From positions 3,897-67,896 of the forward strand of contig CAWDMN010000081.1 in NCBI GenBank assembly GCA_963803155.1: a DNA stretch of 64,000 nucleotides. Reading direction: 5' to 3'. Positions 44,701 to 53,891 of the stretch are shown in pieces. This DNA is from CAWDMN01 sp963803155 (GTDB lineage Bacteria > Acidobacteriota > Terriglobia > Versatilivoradales > Versatilivoraceae). Below the pieces are notes generated by a model. The model made no database searches and was not told where the DNA came from. It was given only the letters and a program-made list of their open reading frames with translations. Numbering within the stretch: position 1 is the first letter of the stretch; every line of letters begins with the position of its first letter. The position numbers and the translations under genes are program-made.

Positions 44701-47343
44701 TCACGGGAAGGAAATTTGGAGCAGATAGGTTTCCAGGGCATGGCCGGCGGCTTTGCCCAAAAGCATGTTGTGATCAACTTTGGCATCGTCGATTGCTGTT
44801 TCGATGTGGGTAGCATGTTTAGCTGCCGCGATTATGTATTTTTTCCATGCCACCTCAAAATTGGAGCTTGCGTCCGATTGATTCCAGACTCTCAGGGCAA
44901 TTCCTGCCTGAGTGACTCCGTCCTCGGCGGGTTTGAGCGACCAAAGGAGCACATTGGGATCGCTGATGGAGAGCAGGCTGAACGATTTTTCGTCGAATGA
45001 ATCCGCGGTGCCTCTCACCAGGCCTGTTACCAGAGGATTCTGGTGCTCCAAACCGAATCGCATGGCTTGAGCTTGACTGTAGGCTCCATGAGTTTGAAGG
45101 GCAAAACGCTGGAGAAAATAGCTGTCGCCTCCTTGATTGAGAATCCCCAACTTCGCGCCATCGATCTGTCCGCCAACTAAAACATTGATCTGGGGGGTAG
45201 CGGAATCCAGAGAGGTCAGCGTGCTTCCCCCCGTCTTCAGGAAAAGACAGTCGGAATTAGCCAGTGTCACTCCCCTTTGTCCACTGCTGATGTCGGCAAA
45301 ATGGTTGAGCGTGAGCCAGTCATATCGGGCGTGATTGCGGGCATAATGTCCGATGGGTTCAAGTTTGGTCCGAATAACATCCCCCACCTCCTCATGCCAA
45401 ATGTCAGGTGAATCTAAATTGAAGCCGAAGGCCCAGACCGGCGGAGCGTCCCCCTGGGAACTGAAGTTCTGCGTAATCTCGTTCTGGATGTCAATGCGAT
45501 TGGAGTGGTTATAGAGGGTGATTCTCGTCGTGTGTTTGAGCGGAGTGGGCACATCCCGAACCTTCAGTGTGACAGACACCGGACCCACATTTTCCACCTC
45601 CCGCGTACCCGTACCCTCTCCAAGATCATTCAACCAACGGCCACTGATCTTTCGCCCAAATTCTTGTTGGCTGGTCTTGTCATAAAGACCGGTGATCGAT
45701 CCATTGATCCCAACCTTCAGGGAATAGTATGAGTTGGAAAAAGCGCCGGTCTCCGCATGCACGGATATGCTTCCATGCGCGAGAGCATCGGCCCCTAACC
45801 GTATTTCAAAAACTTTGTATCCAACGGAAGGCACGCCACGCGCCAGGATTCGAAGAAATTGCCGCTGGTCGCCCATCGTCACGATTTGGGAAGGGGTCTC
45901 CTGATTAGAGGCGAGATCTATCACATGGACTGGAACCGATCCAGAGTATGGGAAATCAGCTACGTCGGTGCGCTCCCAACTCAATGGATTGAAGACATAG
46001 AAGCGGGGGTTTTGACCGCCTTTCCGGATCAGGCCACCCAAGAGTGAAGAAGCATCGGCTTGAAGATTATCGACATACTTCTCAATCTGAGCGGCCAGCT
46101 CTTTTGCCCACTGTTCGAAGGCTTTGCGCCAGGTATCGTCTCGGTCGCAAGTCCAGTCGTGATTGAAGTAAAGCCCCATATTCATAAACGCCAGATCGCG
46201 CGAGGATTTCCGGTCATCCATGAAATGAGGATTTTTCAAGCTCACTAGGGTAGCCATTGCTTCCGCGGTGCGAAGCTTTTCAATGCTGCGTTTAACACGA
46301 GCCGAGACCTCGGCCATTGAAGCTGGGTAAAGGTCCCATTCATTCCCGAAAGCCGCTGAATAGTAAGGGAACTTGGGGTCTTGAGCGTAAGTTTTTTCAA
46401 AATCCTGGAAGAAATCGATTTCGTTGGAATTGATCACCCGCCGATTGGCTGTACTCTTTTGGCGGGCTGCTTCCTCAAATGCACGGGTCGTGGTTTCAAG
46501 CTCATCCCCGCCGAAACCAAATGCCGCCTTAACCAGCGGGTAACGCCAAAGGGAATTCTGCTTCGCGTCGGTTTCGAGAAAATCGACAACCGCGGCTGGC
46601 CCAGCTGCAGGAGAGAGGGGCGGATCAAAAAAAGGGATACCGGCGGGGGCTGTGAATTTGTCAAAACGGGCCTCGGCATATTCACCGATGGTATAGGATT
46701 TATCCAGATCAAATCGGCCGGAATTCCATTTGATCAGCAGTCGTCTGCTTTTGTCGTTGCTTTGCCACCAGTAAATCTCATGGTCCCGTTTGTTCTTATA
46801 ATCGGACAACCGAGTGACACAACCACAAATAGCCATCCAACAGTATTTGGCCCCGGAGCCAGCGAAAAGTGAACCCACTCCATAGGGCATTGTCTGGTCT
46901 TCCATGGGTTGAGCCGTGAGGAAGCGCAAATTGTACAACCGCTCAATCCGCCCGGCGTAATACATTCCACGAAGCACCCCCTCGGCGGATTGGGCGCCGT
47001 AACACAAGGTAATTGGCGTTAATGGCACACTGATGTGGCCGTCTCGGATACGGCGGATGAGGCGGGGAAAATCCCCGGGGTGGTTTCGTTCATACTCCCA
47101 CATCCAAAGACTGCCATCACAGTTGAATCGGGCCTGAAAGTCGGCCGGCTGCTGGTCCGTGGCATCAGCCCGATCCAAATAAAATTTAATCATGTGGCCA
47201 AATGCCGTCTTGTAATCAGCAACATTCCCACTCCACAAGTAGTCGGTGTGATCATCGTTGCCGAGGTAAATTCGCGGCACTTCGGCGGCGGAAAGAGGAA
47301 GGCAGAAAATAAACAGACACAACGGAAATAGCGTTTTTCTCAA
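44701..47343 (-). CDS. Exported GH38-like alpha-mannosidase family protein
   Basis: An 880-residue protein with a signal peptide (MRKTLFPLCLFIFCLPLSAAE). The N-terminal part resembles glycoside hydrolase family 38: IYLGNDDHTDYLW in place of the common HSHIDxGW zinc-site motif, and EDQTMPYGVGSLFAGSGAKY where the nucleophile region normally lies. Long beta-sandwich regions follow (about residues 420-880). The start is TTG, supported by GAGGAGG about 7 nt upstream and by the signal peptide. It probably trims alpha-linked glycans in the periplasm or outside. The altered zinc motif makes the catalytic assignment less certain. The gene stands alone on the minus strand before the hydrolase gene's terminator. 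Confidence 0.72.
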   Translation of the reverse strand: MRKTLFPLCLFIFCLPLSAAEVPRIYLGNDDHTDYLWSGNVADYKTAFGHMIKFYLDRADATDQQPADFQARFNCDGSLWMWEYERNHPGDFPRLIRRIRDGHISVPLTPITLCYGAQSAEGVLRGMYYAGRIERLYNLRFLTAQPMEDQTMPYGVGSLFAGSGAKYCWMAICGCVTRLSDYKNKRDHEIYWWQSNDKSRRLLIKWNSGRFDLDKSYTIGEYAEARFDKFTAPAGIPFFDPPLSPAAGPAAVVDFLETDAKQNSLWRYPLVKAAFGFGGDELETTTRAFEEAARQKSTANRRVINSNEIDFFQDFEKTYAQDPKFPYYSAAFGNEWDLYPASMAEVSARVKRSIEKLRTAEAMATLVSLKNPHFMDDRKSSRDLAFMNMGLYFNHDWTCDRDDTWRKAFEQWAKELAAQIEKYVDNLQADASSLLGGLIRKGGQNPRFYVFNPLSWERTDVADFPYSGSVPVHVIDLASNQETPSQIVTMGDQRQFLRILARGVPSVGYKVFEIRLGADALAHGSISVHAETGAFSNSYYSLKVGINGSITGLYDKTSQQEFGRKISGRWLNDLGEGTGTREVENVGPVSVTLKVRDVPTPLKHTTRITLYNHSNRIDIQNEITQNFSSQGDAPPVWAFGFNLDSPDIWHEEVGDVIRTKLEPIGHYARNHARYDWLTLNHFADISSGQRGVTLANSDCLFLKTGGSTLTSLDSATPQINVLVGGQIDGAKLGILNQGGDSYFLQRFALQTHGAYSQAQAMRFGLEHQNPLVTGLVRGTADSFDEKSFSLLSISDPNVLLWSLKPAEDGVTQAGIALRVWNQSDASSNFEVAWKKYIIAAAKHATHIETAIDDAKVDHNMLLGKAAGHALETYLLQISFP

Positions 47344-47561
47344 GTCTTCGCCTCCTCAACATATTAGAGTGTCAGCTGCGGCGTTCTTTTGTCACAGGTA
47401 AATGCTGGTTGGACCTCATCGTTTATCCCAAAGCTAGACAGATCAGACAGGATCTCCCGAATCTCAGACTGGCCCACAATCTTGGCGGATCCTATTTTCG
47501 ACTGACTAAGCTCCAGCGCTGGGAAGGTCAAGGCAAAGAAGTACAAAGCGAAATAGCATCT

Positions 47562-47600
47562 CAAAAAAAAAGGGTTGGGCGGCCCGTCCAATCGGCCGCC
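47562..47600 (-). terminator. Rho-independent terminator of the beta-lactamase-fold hydrolase gene
   Basis: On the minus strand GGCGGCC, a 9-nt loop and GGCCGCC form a perfect stem, followed after CAACCC by a run of nine or more T residues. It begins 20 nt past the stop at 47620. Confidence 0.8.
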
Positions 47601-47619
47601 GGGCACAAATCCCGCAATT

Positions 47620-48945
47620 TTACTTCTTAACCGCAAATGGCAGCGGAGTCGCCGGAGGAACCGGCAATGGCTGATACGATTTGATAATGGATTGATAGAC
47701 CATGGTCTGAAACCGATCATGCAAGTCTGAGTTTCCGGCCGGCAACAACTGGGTCATCAAGAGAGCCACCATTTTTTCCGTGGGATCCACCCAGTAAGTA
47801 GTATGGTAGGCGCCTCCCCAGCCGAAAGAACCCACGGTTCCCAACTTGGCGGCTCGGCCAAGGTCCTGAGTAATCCAAAATGCCAGGCCAAAGCCCTGCT
47901 CCCCGAATAGAGAGCCCACCTGGTTGACGGTCATCAACTGTACGCTCTTCGGACTGAGAATCCGCACTCCATCAAGATCCCCGCCCCGCCGCAGCATTTC
48001 CAGAAACCGGCCGTAGTCTTCCGCGGTGGAAAGCAAGCCGGCGCCGCCTGAATAACAGGCCCGCGGACCCTTAAAATAGAGACTTGTTTCAGGCGATTCT
48101 TTCAACTCCAGCCCGCCTTCTTCTTTGACTCCATATACGGGGGTGAAGCGGTTCAGTTTGTTTTCCGGCAGATAAAAATCAGTATCCACCATTTCCAGCG
48201 GCTTGGTGATGCGAGTCTTAATGAATTCCGCCAAACTCAGGCCGGAGGCTTTTTCCACAACATGGCCCAAGATATCCGTGTTATACCCATAGATAAATTT
48301 TTCGCCGGGTTGGGCGTCAAACGGCAATCCGGCGAGCTTCTTGATCCAATATCCCACCGGTTCAGTTTTATCGGCAAAGAACCAACCATGAATTTTTGCA
48401 GCTTCATACTCCGCTTTGGCTGGACCATCGCCATAGGAGGCACCAGAAGTGTGGGTCATCAAATCCCGGATCGTTATTTCTCTGTTGGCCGGGACTACGC
48501 TGTAGCCTTCTTTTCCTTCCTCTTTTGCCGCCACCTTGGTTTTCTTGAACTCCGGGATATATTTGGAGACTGGATCGGTGAGCAACAGCTTTCCCTCTTC
48601 CAAAAGGATCATGGCGGAAACACTGGTTAAGGCCTTGCTTTGCGAGGCAATCCGGAAGATGGCATCGGCAGGCATCGAAGTCTTCTTGGCCAGATCCAGT
48701 GAACCATAGTTTTTCAGGTGAACGACGCGCCCATCGCGGATGATGAGAGTCACCAGCCCGGCCACTTTGCCATCCTCCACATATTGGTGCATGGCTTTTT
48801 CCAGGCGTGCCAACCGCCCGGTATCCATTCCCACATCTTCAGGCTTCAATACCCGCGGGAGTTTTGCGGCCCAAGTGGGGAGGGCCCATAAGATCGACAA
48901 AAGAATTCCAAAACAAATTGAACGGTTCCACGAAACGTTTTTCAT
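47620..48945 (-). CDS. Exported serine hydrolase of the beta-lactamase class C family
   Basis: A 441-residue protein with a signal peptide (ICFGILLSILWALPTWAA). It belongs to the penicillin-binding-protein/beta-lactamase fold: the nucleophile Ser in RIASQSKAL (SxxK), Tyr in FIYGYNTDIL (YxN), and a late glycine-rich strand GSFGWGGAYHTTY in the place of KTG. Members are esterases, D-aminopeptidases or carboxypeptidases more often than true beta-lactamases; resistance cannot be inferred. GAGGAGATGAG precedes ATG. It is a single gene with its own terminator. Confidence 0.88.
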   Translation of the reverse strand: MKNVSWNRSICFGILLSILWALPTWAAKLPRVLKPEDVGMDTGRLARLEKAMHQYVEDGKVAGLVTLIIRDGRVVHLKNYGSLDLAKKTSMPADAIFRIASQSKALTSVSAMILLEEGKLLLTDPVSKYIPEFKKTKVAAKEEGKEGYSVVPANREITIRDLMTHTSGASYGDGPAKAEYEAAKIHGWFFADKTEPVGYWIKKLAGLPFDAQPGEKFIYGYNTDILGHVVEKASGLSLAEFIKTRITKPLEMVDTDFYLPENKLNRFTPVYGVKEEGGLELKESPETSLYFKGPRACYSGGAGLLSTAEDYGRFLEMLRRGGDLDGVRILSPKSVQLMTVNQVGSLFGEQGFGLAFWITQDLGRAAKLGTVGSFGWGGAYHTTYWVDPTEKMVALLMTQLLPAGNSDLHDRFQTMVYQSIIKSYQPLPVPPATPLPFAVKK

Positions 48946-49232
48946 CTCATCTCCTCGTTAAATGGAAATAATAGATAGTCGGATAGGATCGGAGCATTTC
49001 TTTTTTGATTCGGAAATCATCAAACGACAACGAACAGATCGAATTATATAGAGGATTGTTGCCGTTCGGCAACCGCTTGAATTGCGTATGGGATAGAATG
49101 GTCCGTCTCGGGTGAGCCCAAGCACGTCTGGTCGTGGTTTGAGTAGACTGGTTCGAGGAAAAAGGCTTGCTGAATTATCCAGGGCTTGATAGTTTATTTT
49201 TTTGCGGCAACTGGCTGCCCGCACTCTTAATT

Positions 49233-49673
49233 ATGGTTTGGCAAATCCCAATTGAAGACGTTGTTACAAGATCTGCCCAGGAGACATTTCAGCTGGCGCA
49301 TTCCCTGGGTGAGAAACTGGATCGTCCGCTGATATTTTTCCTCGAGGGTAGCCTTGGGGCGGGAAAGACTGTATTTGCCAAAGGGTTGATCTGTGGTCTG
49401 GGCCATCCAGACCCAGATGACATCCCCAGCCCTTCTTTTACGCTGATTAATGAATATGAGTTGCGATTCAAGGTCTACCACATAGACCTCTACCGCATCG
49501 AAGGGAGATTAGACTTGGCCACACTCGGGTTGGAGGAAATATTTTCAACCCCCGCTGTAATCCTGGTGGAGTGGGCCGAAAAGCTGGAAGAAGAATTCCA
49601 AGATGAGGTTATTGTTGTTAAAATTGAAGATTTGGGGGAGGAGGATCGACGCATCTGCTTTAGGCGGCCATAG
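49233..49673 (+). CDS. tsaE: tRNA threonylcarbamoyladenosine biosynthesis ATPase TsaE
   Basis: A 146-residue P-loop protein needed with TsaB, TsaC and TsaD to make t6A at position 37 of ANN-decoding tRNAs. It has the Walker A motif LEGSLGAGKTVFAKGL, SPSFTLINEY, and the Walker-B-like HIDLYRIEG and VEWAEKLEE typical of TsaE. ATG 49233 is chosen because it begins the fold at the usual distance from the P-loop; an in-frame upstream extension lacks character. It is not next to the other t6A genes here. It lies 187 bp before the bacillithiol gene bshB1. Confidence 0.9.
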   Translation: MVWQIPIEDVVTRSAQETFQLAHSLGEKLDRPLIFFLEGSLGAGKTVFAKGLICGLGHPDPDDIPSPSFTLINEYELRFKVYHIDLYRIEGRLDLATLGLEEIFSTPAVILVEWAEKLEEEFQDEVIVVKIEDLGEEDRRICFRRP

Positions 49674-49860
49674 AACCGTTACAGCCATTTTTCATAGGTT
49701 GAGCCGATGGATTCATCGGCCAATAACGGAGGAATTCGTCAGGCATCTTCGATTTACCTATTGCGGACTATTCATTATTCATTGCTCAAATGTTGACTGC
49801 GTGACTTTCATTATACTTCGTATTGAAAATCAATTTTAAGGATGATTGCACAGAGACAAA

Positions 49861-50595
49861 ATGGCCATGAAACTTGATGTTTTAGTATTCGGCGCTCACC
49901 CCGATGATGTGGAATTAGCCATGGGCGGAACTTTGGTCAAATTGGCGGCCAGCGGCTATAAAACCGGGGTCATTGATATGGTTCGGGGAGAGTTGGGCAG
50001 CCGCGGCACGCCGGAACAGCGTCTCCGGGAGGCCAAGTGCGCCGCGAAAGTGATGGGATTGGCTTCGCGGGAAAATTTGCGGCTCAAAGATGGACAAGTG
50101 TTCAACACTCAACCCGCCCGCTTAAAAGTCATCACTGCCTTGCGCCAATATCGCCCTGATCTGGTTTTTACTCATCATTGGGATGACAATCACCCGGATC
50201 ATGTCTACACCAGCCGGCTGGTGACCGAATGCTGTTACTTGGCCGGATTGGCCAAAATCAAAACAAAGCATGAGCGGCATCGTCCCAAGAATCTGTTTTT
50301 TTTCAAGCTGCCTCATTATGTGCCTCCCTCTTTTGTTGTGGATATTTCGGAATTCTTCGAGAAGAAGATGGAAGCGGTTCGGTGTTATAAATCGCAGCTT
50401 CATGATCCCGGTTCAAAGGAACCTCAGACCTATTTGAGCGTGCCGGAATTTCTGCCCAGAGTGGAGAGTGTGCACCGCTATTATGGGTATCTGGTTCGCA
50501 CGGGATTTGCCGAGGCCTTTTATTCCCGGCAACCGCTGGTGGTTCATGATCCCGTGGCCTTTTTCACCGGAAAGAGTTCCAGGCTCCAGGATTGA
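49861..50595 (+). CDS. bshB1: Bacillithiol biosynthesis deacetylase BshB1
   Basis: A 244-residue PIG-L/LmbE-family zinc deacetylase that removes acetate from N-acetylglucosaminyl-malate, the second step of bacillithiol synthesis. The zinc ligands are in GAHPDDVELAMGG (His, Asp) and THHWDDNHPDHV (His). RGELGSRGTPEQRLREA and HRYYGYLVRTGFAEAF are typical of the BshB1 group rather than general LmbE proteins. ATG 49861 or the ATG 6 bp later are both possible; a TTG 15 bp upstream is less likely. bshA follows on the same strand after 236 bp. No bshC is present in the window. Confidence 0.9.
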   Translation: MAMKLDVLVFGAHPDDVELAMGGTLVKLAASGYKTGVIDMVRGELGSRGTPEQRLREAKCAAKVMGLASRENLRLKDGQVFNTQPARLKVITALRQYRPDLVFTHHWDDNHPDHVYTSRLVTECCYLAGLAKIKTKHERHRPKNLFFFKLPHYVPPSFVVDISEFFEKKMEAVRCYKSQLHDPGSKEPQTYLSVPEFLPRVESVHRYYGYLVRTGFAEAFYSRQPLVVHDPVAFFTGKSSRLQD

Positions 50596-50831
50596 ATTAT
50601 CAGCCGAGCCTGGGCTTGATTAGACCCAAAAAAAACGCTGAATCGAGACGCCGGGCACTCCCGGCACTCGGTGTATAAGGCTGGCAAAGAGCGGGATGAG
50701 GGCATCCCGCCTCCAAGGGCCGCAAATCCAAGAAGCAGGCCCAACTCGTCATTTTTATAATCTTGTCTTGACGGCTTGGTCGTCTTGGATATGAATATCT
50801 AAATCATTTAGCCCTCATTAATTCCCAGACT

Positions 50832-51989
50832 ATGAATCCTATGAAAATTGGCATTACCTGTTATCCCACGTATGGCGGTAGTGGCGTGGTCGCCACCGAA
50901 ATGGGCAAAGAACTGGCACACCGGGGCCACGAAATTCATTTCATCAGCTCATCCATGCCCATCAAGTTGAACAACCTCGGCGAACGGATTCACTTTCACG
51001 AAGTGGAGATGCTCGATTATCCAGTTTTTGAACATGCTCCTTATGCGTTGGCCCTGGCCACCAAGATGGCGGATGTAACACTCCGATACAACCTGGACCT
51101 TCTGCATGTTCATTATGCCATTCCCCATTCCGTCAGCGCCTACCTGGCTAAACAGATGCTCCTCCCGCGCCGGCTCCCCATCATTACAACCCTGCATGGC
51201 ACCGATATCACCTTGGTGGGCAACGACCGCTCTTTCCTGCCCATCACCCGTTTTTCCATTGAAAAGAGTGATGGGGTCACCGCCGTTTCCAGCTTTTTGC
51301 GCGATTTAACCTACCAGGAATTCGAGATCAAGCGCCCCATCGAAATGATTCCCAACTTCGTCAACTGTGACCACTTCGTCCGGAAACCCAATGCGGAATT
51401 GAAAAGCCATTTTGCGCCGCGCGACGAAAAAGTGCTGGTGCATATTTCCAACTTCCGCCCCGTCAAGCGGGTCACTGACGTGATCGATGCCTTCGACATG
51501 ATCCGTCAGAAGACTGCCTCAGTCCTCTTAATGGTGGGGGATGGGCCGGAACGAGGCAATGCCGAATGGCGGGTTCGGCAAAAGAAGTTAGGGAAGGATG
51601 TTTTTTTTCTCGGCAAACGGGAAACCGTCACCGAGATCCTGGCAATATCTGACTTAATGCTCTTCCCCAGTGAGAATGAATCCTTTGGCCTGGTCGCCCT
51701 GGAGGCTATGGCTTGTGAAGTTCCCGTGGTGGCCTACAGGGTGGGAGGACTCCCGGAGGTGATCATCGACACTGTAGATGGTTACCTGGTCGATCCTCTT
51801 AATGTGCAAGCTATGGCGGACCGCGCCATTCAGCTTCTCAACGATGAAGCCCGGCTGCGGGCCATGGGCGCCCTGGCTCGCAAGAATGCGCGGAAGAAAT
51901 ATTGTGCCAACAAAATCATCCCCCGTTATGAAAAATATTATGAAGAGATTCTGCACCAAGTCCAAGGTGTTCATTCGGAAGTTGTGTAG
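50832..51989 (+). CDS. bshA: N-acetyl-alpha-D-glucosaminyl L-malate synthase BshA
   Basis: A 385-residue GT4-family glycosyltransferase joining UDP-GlcNAc to L-malate, the first step of bacillithiol synthesis. Characteristic stretches: KIGITCYPTYGGSGVVATEMG, FISSSMPIKL, DLLHVHYAIPHS, TTLHGTDITLVGND, NFRPVKRVTDVI, and the nucleotide-sugar site FPSENESFGLVALEAMACEVPVV. The conserved N-terminal CYPTYGGSG is a strong marker of BshA. An ATG 9 bp into the frame could also serve. A heptamer-phased repeat begins right at the stop codon. Confidence 0.94.
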   Translation: MNPMKIGITCYPTYGGSGVVATEMGKELAHRGHEIHFISSSMPIKLNNLGERIHFHEVEMLDYPVFEHAPYALALATKMADVTLRYNLDLLHVHYAIPHSVSAYLAKQMLLPRRLPIITTLHGTDITLVGNDRSFLPITRFSIEKSDGVTAVSSFLRDLTYQEFEIKRPIEMIPNFVNCDHFVRKPNAELKSHFAPRDEKVLVHISNFRPVKRVTDVIDAFDMIRQKTASVLLMVGDGPERGNAEWRVRQKKLGKDVFFLGKRETVTEILAISDLMLFPSENESFGLVALEAMACEVPVVAYRVGGLPEVIIDTVDGYLVDPLNVQAMADRAIQLLNDEARLRAMGALARKNARKKYCANKIIPRYEKYYEEILHQVQGVHSEVV

Positions 51990-52040
51990 GCAGTTGGTAG
52001 TTGACAGTGGAAAGTAGACGGTAGACAGTGGACGGTGGGC
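51985..52040. repeat. Heptamer-phased degenerate repeat array 3
   Basis: Starting within the bshA stop region, units such as CAGTTGG-TAGTTGA and CAGTGGA-AAGTAGA followed by CGGTAGA-CAGTGGA keep a strict 7-bp phase. The units differ from those of arrays 1 and 2 but follow the same pattern of one conserved core (AGT) in a variable heptamer. Confidence 0.65.
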
Positions 52041-52158
52041 AAAAAGCCGCGGACTTTTGGGAGTCGAACTCAAATCGAACGACAGGAATTCTGGTTTCTG
52101 ATTTCTGAAATATGAATTCAGGATTTGGCAAGTCAAATAAATCGTTCCGCTCCCTGTC

Positions 52159-52232
52159 CTGGCAGCTGAAAGCTGATAGCTGACAGCTCAATGCTGATTA
52201 CTTCTCAACGGCACTCGTCACTTATCACTAAC
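52159..52232. repeat. Heptamer-phased degenerate repeat array 4
   Basis: Units GGCAGCT-GAAAGCT and GATAGCT-GACAGCT, followed by the inverted-sense ACTCGTC-ACTTATC near 52213-52226, run up to the start of the NYN-domain gene. As a result that gene has no visible ribosome site. Confidence 0.6.
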
Positions 52233-52233
52233 C

Positions 52234-52680
52234 ATGTACCTTATCGATGGCAACAATCTGATCGGGCATACCAAGAGTATCTCGTATCATGATCCTCTGG
52301 CACGCCAAAAATTGTTGGACCGGCTGATGCCTTTCCTGGAAACCAAGAGGCACAAGGCCACCGTGGTGTTTGATGGACCTTCTCAGCCTTTGCGAAAGAA
52401 TCATTGGATCCAGTTGGTTTTTGCCGGGTATCTCAGCAAGGCGGATGACCGTATCCGTCAACTGGTGGAAAAAGCCAAATCTCCGCGGGAAATATGCGTG
52501 GTCAGTTCCGACAATCCTGTATACAGTTATGCCCGGACCTGTGGTGCCCAGGCATTAAAATGTCATGAATTCAATCGACTGTTCCATGAGTCGGAAAACC
52601 AGACTGCCTCGGCAGAGAACAGAGAAATTCCCGTAGGGGATATTAAAAAGTGGTTGCGGTATTTTGGTGAAGACGAGTGA
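52234..52680 (+). CDS. NYN domain protein (YacP/Rae1-like nuclease)
   Basis: A 148-residue PIN-like NYN protein. It has the N-terminal YLIDGNNLIGH motif with the metal-binding Asp, VVFDGPSQP, and the acidic SKADDRIRQLVEKA and VVSSDNPVYSYAR motifs. Bacillus Rae1/YacP of this family cleaves mRNA in the ribosome A site, so a role in RNA decay is plausible but not shown. The start ATG has no ribosome site; repeats abut it. It lies 244 bp downstream of bshA on the same strand. Confidence 0.82.
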   Translation: MYLIDGNNLIGHTKSISYHDPLARQKLLDRLMPFLETKRHKATVVFDGPSQPLRKNHWIQLVFAGYLSKADDRIRQLVEKAKSPREICVVSSDNPVYSYARTCGAQALKCHEFNRLFHESENQTASAENREIPVGDIKKWLRYFGEDE

Positions 52681-53087
52681 ATAATCCCTTCAGGGCTGGA
52701 TCAAACCCGATTATCTAGCGAGACTTCGTCTCGGACTATAGGGACTTGCTAATTCCAATGAGCTTTCATGATGAGTCTGTTGCTTCGATCCACCACAGGG
52801 AGTCCATCCCCTGATTTCGCTCATCCTTCGACAGGCTCAGGATGAGCGGCATTCCAACCTCCGCTCGTACTGAGCTTGTCGAAGTGCGAGCGGGAACCTG
52901 TATGATGAGTTTATACTTCAAATCAATCGTGGATGGATTAGTCTCATCTTGAACGCTCCTTGGAATAAGTCCCATCCCAAAACTTGACTCAAGATCGTCG
53001 ACTCTTGCAGCTCAAGCAAACGAGGAAGCACCATTTCAAAAAGGTGTAAGGTCCCATCGATTGCGGATTCCCACGCCAAGGAAAGGA
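52681..53087. other. Convergent intergenic region
   Basis: About 400 bp without a gene between the NYN gene and the end of the suf operon. It holds a small CGAGAC/GTCTCG hairpin at about 52718-52733, with no T-tract, and the two-hairpin repeat at 52818-52893. The remainder shows nothing recognisable. Confidence 0.4.
52818..52893. repeat. Paired-hairpin dispersed repeat with complementary loops
   Basis: CGCTCATCC (52818-52826) pairs with GGATGAGCG (52840-52848), and CCGCTCG (52861-52867) with CGAGCGG (52887-52893). The loop of the first, TTCGACAGGCTCA, is complementary at 12 of 13 positions to TGAGCTTGTCGAA in the loop of the second. The element can therefore fold as two hairpins or as one long stem. 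This type of repeat is found in many genomes. Confidence 0.7.
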
Positions 53088-53429
53088 TCAGTAAAAGAGT
53101 CCGAGTTGGAGCCGGGCCGCTTCCGTCATTTTGCCAGGGTCCCAGGACGGTTCCCAGACTACTTCCACCCTCGCGGAATTCACTTCTGGAATTTCCCCCA
53201 CCTTGAACTCCACTTCGGGTGGAAGAGTCTCCGCCACGGGGCAAGAGGGAGATGTGAGCGTCATGCGAATGGTGACATTCAAGGCAGGGTCTACCTCAAT
53301 CCCATAGACGAGGCCGAGCTCATAAATATTCACGGGAATCTCAGGATCGTAACAAGTCTGAAGCACCTGGATGACTTTTGCCTGAAGGGTCCCGCTTTGA
53401 TTGGTTTTCGTTTCTGTTTCCATGTTCAT
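53088..53429 (-). CDS. sufT: SufT/PaaD-like MIP18 (DUF59) Fe-S assembly factor
   Basis: A 113-residue protein with a DUF59/MIP18 domain: VLQTCYDPEIPVNIYELGLVYGIEV near residue 25-49 and LTSPSCPVAETLP with the conserved Cys. Such factors help mature Fe-S proteins and commonly end SUF operons. It is the last gene of the operon, 9 bp after sufU, and its ribosome site GGAGTGA overlaps the sufU stop, so the two are coupled. An ATG 6 bp downstream is an alternative start. Confidence 0.88.
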   Translation of the reverse strand: MNMETETKTNQSGTLQAKVIQVLQTCYDPEIPVNIYELGLVYGIEVDPALNVTIRMTLTSPSCPVAETLPPEVEFKVGEIPEVNSARVEVVWEPSWDPGKMTEAARLQLGLFY

Positions 53430-53438
53430 AATGCCGCT

Positions 53439-53891
53439 TCACTCCGTTTTTGCAGGCTCCTGTTTTTTCTCCAAGGCAGCTTTAAGAGTGTGCCAGACCA
53501 AGGTGGCGCATTTGACGCGCACGGGAAATTCCCGGACTCCCATAAAGGCCGCCAGCCGGTCCAAGCCCGGCACGCCTTCCGGATTCTGGAGTTTTCCGGT
53601 CACCAGGTCGTGGAAGCCCTCGAAGAGAATCTTCGCTTCCTCAACCGTCTTCCCCTTCACCGCCACAGTGAGCATCGAAGCGGATGAGGTTGAAATAGCG
53701 CAGCCGGTCCCTTCGAAGCCGATGTCGATGACCCGCCCGCCTTCCACGTCCAGATAAAGCGAAACTTTGTCGCCGCAAAGTGGATTGTATCCCTTGGCCT
53801 CATGTGTCACTTTTTCAATTTTGTGATGGTTGCGGGGCCGCTTGGTGTGATCGAGAATGATCTCCTGGTAGAGATCGCGCGTATCGTACAT
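53439..53891 (-). CDS. sufU: SUF system Fe-S scaffold/sulfur relay protein SufU
   Basis: A 150-residue IscU-fold protein. It has the three conserved cysteines in NPLCGDKV, GTGCAISTSSASM and VKCATLVW. The insertion between the second and third cysteine (about 20 residues) is typical of the zinc-binding SufU type that takes sulfur from SufS. ATG 53891 is chosen because it begins at the family's usual YDTRDLYQEIILDH; AAGG precedes it. It lies between sufS and the DUF59 gene. Confidence 0.92.
   Translation of the reverse strand: MYDTRDLYQEIILDHTKRPRNHHKIEKVTHEAKGYNPLCGDKVSLYLDVEGGRVIDIGFEGTGCAISTSSASMLTVAVKGKTVEEAKILFEGFHDLVTGKLQNPEGVPGLDRLAAFMGVREFPVRVKCATLVWHTLKAALEKKQEPAKTE

Noticed and set aside
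47620..48945. Beta-lactamase-fold gene as an antibiotic-resistance determinant
   Set aside because: The motifs fit the broad serine-hydrolase family; nothing specific to a true class C beta-lactamase is seen and there is no regulator or mobile context.
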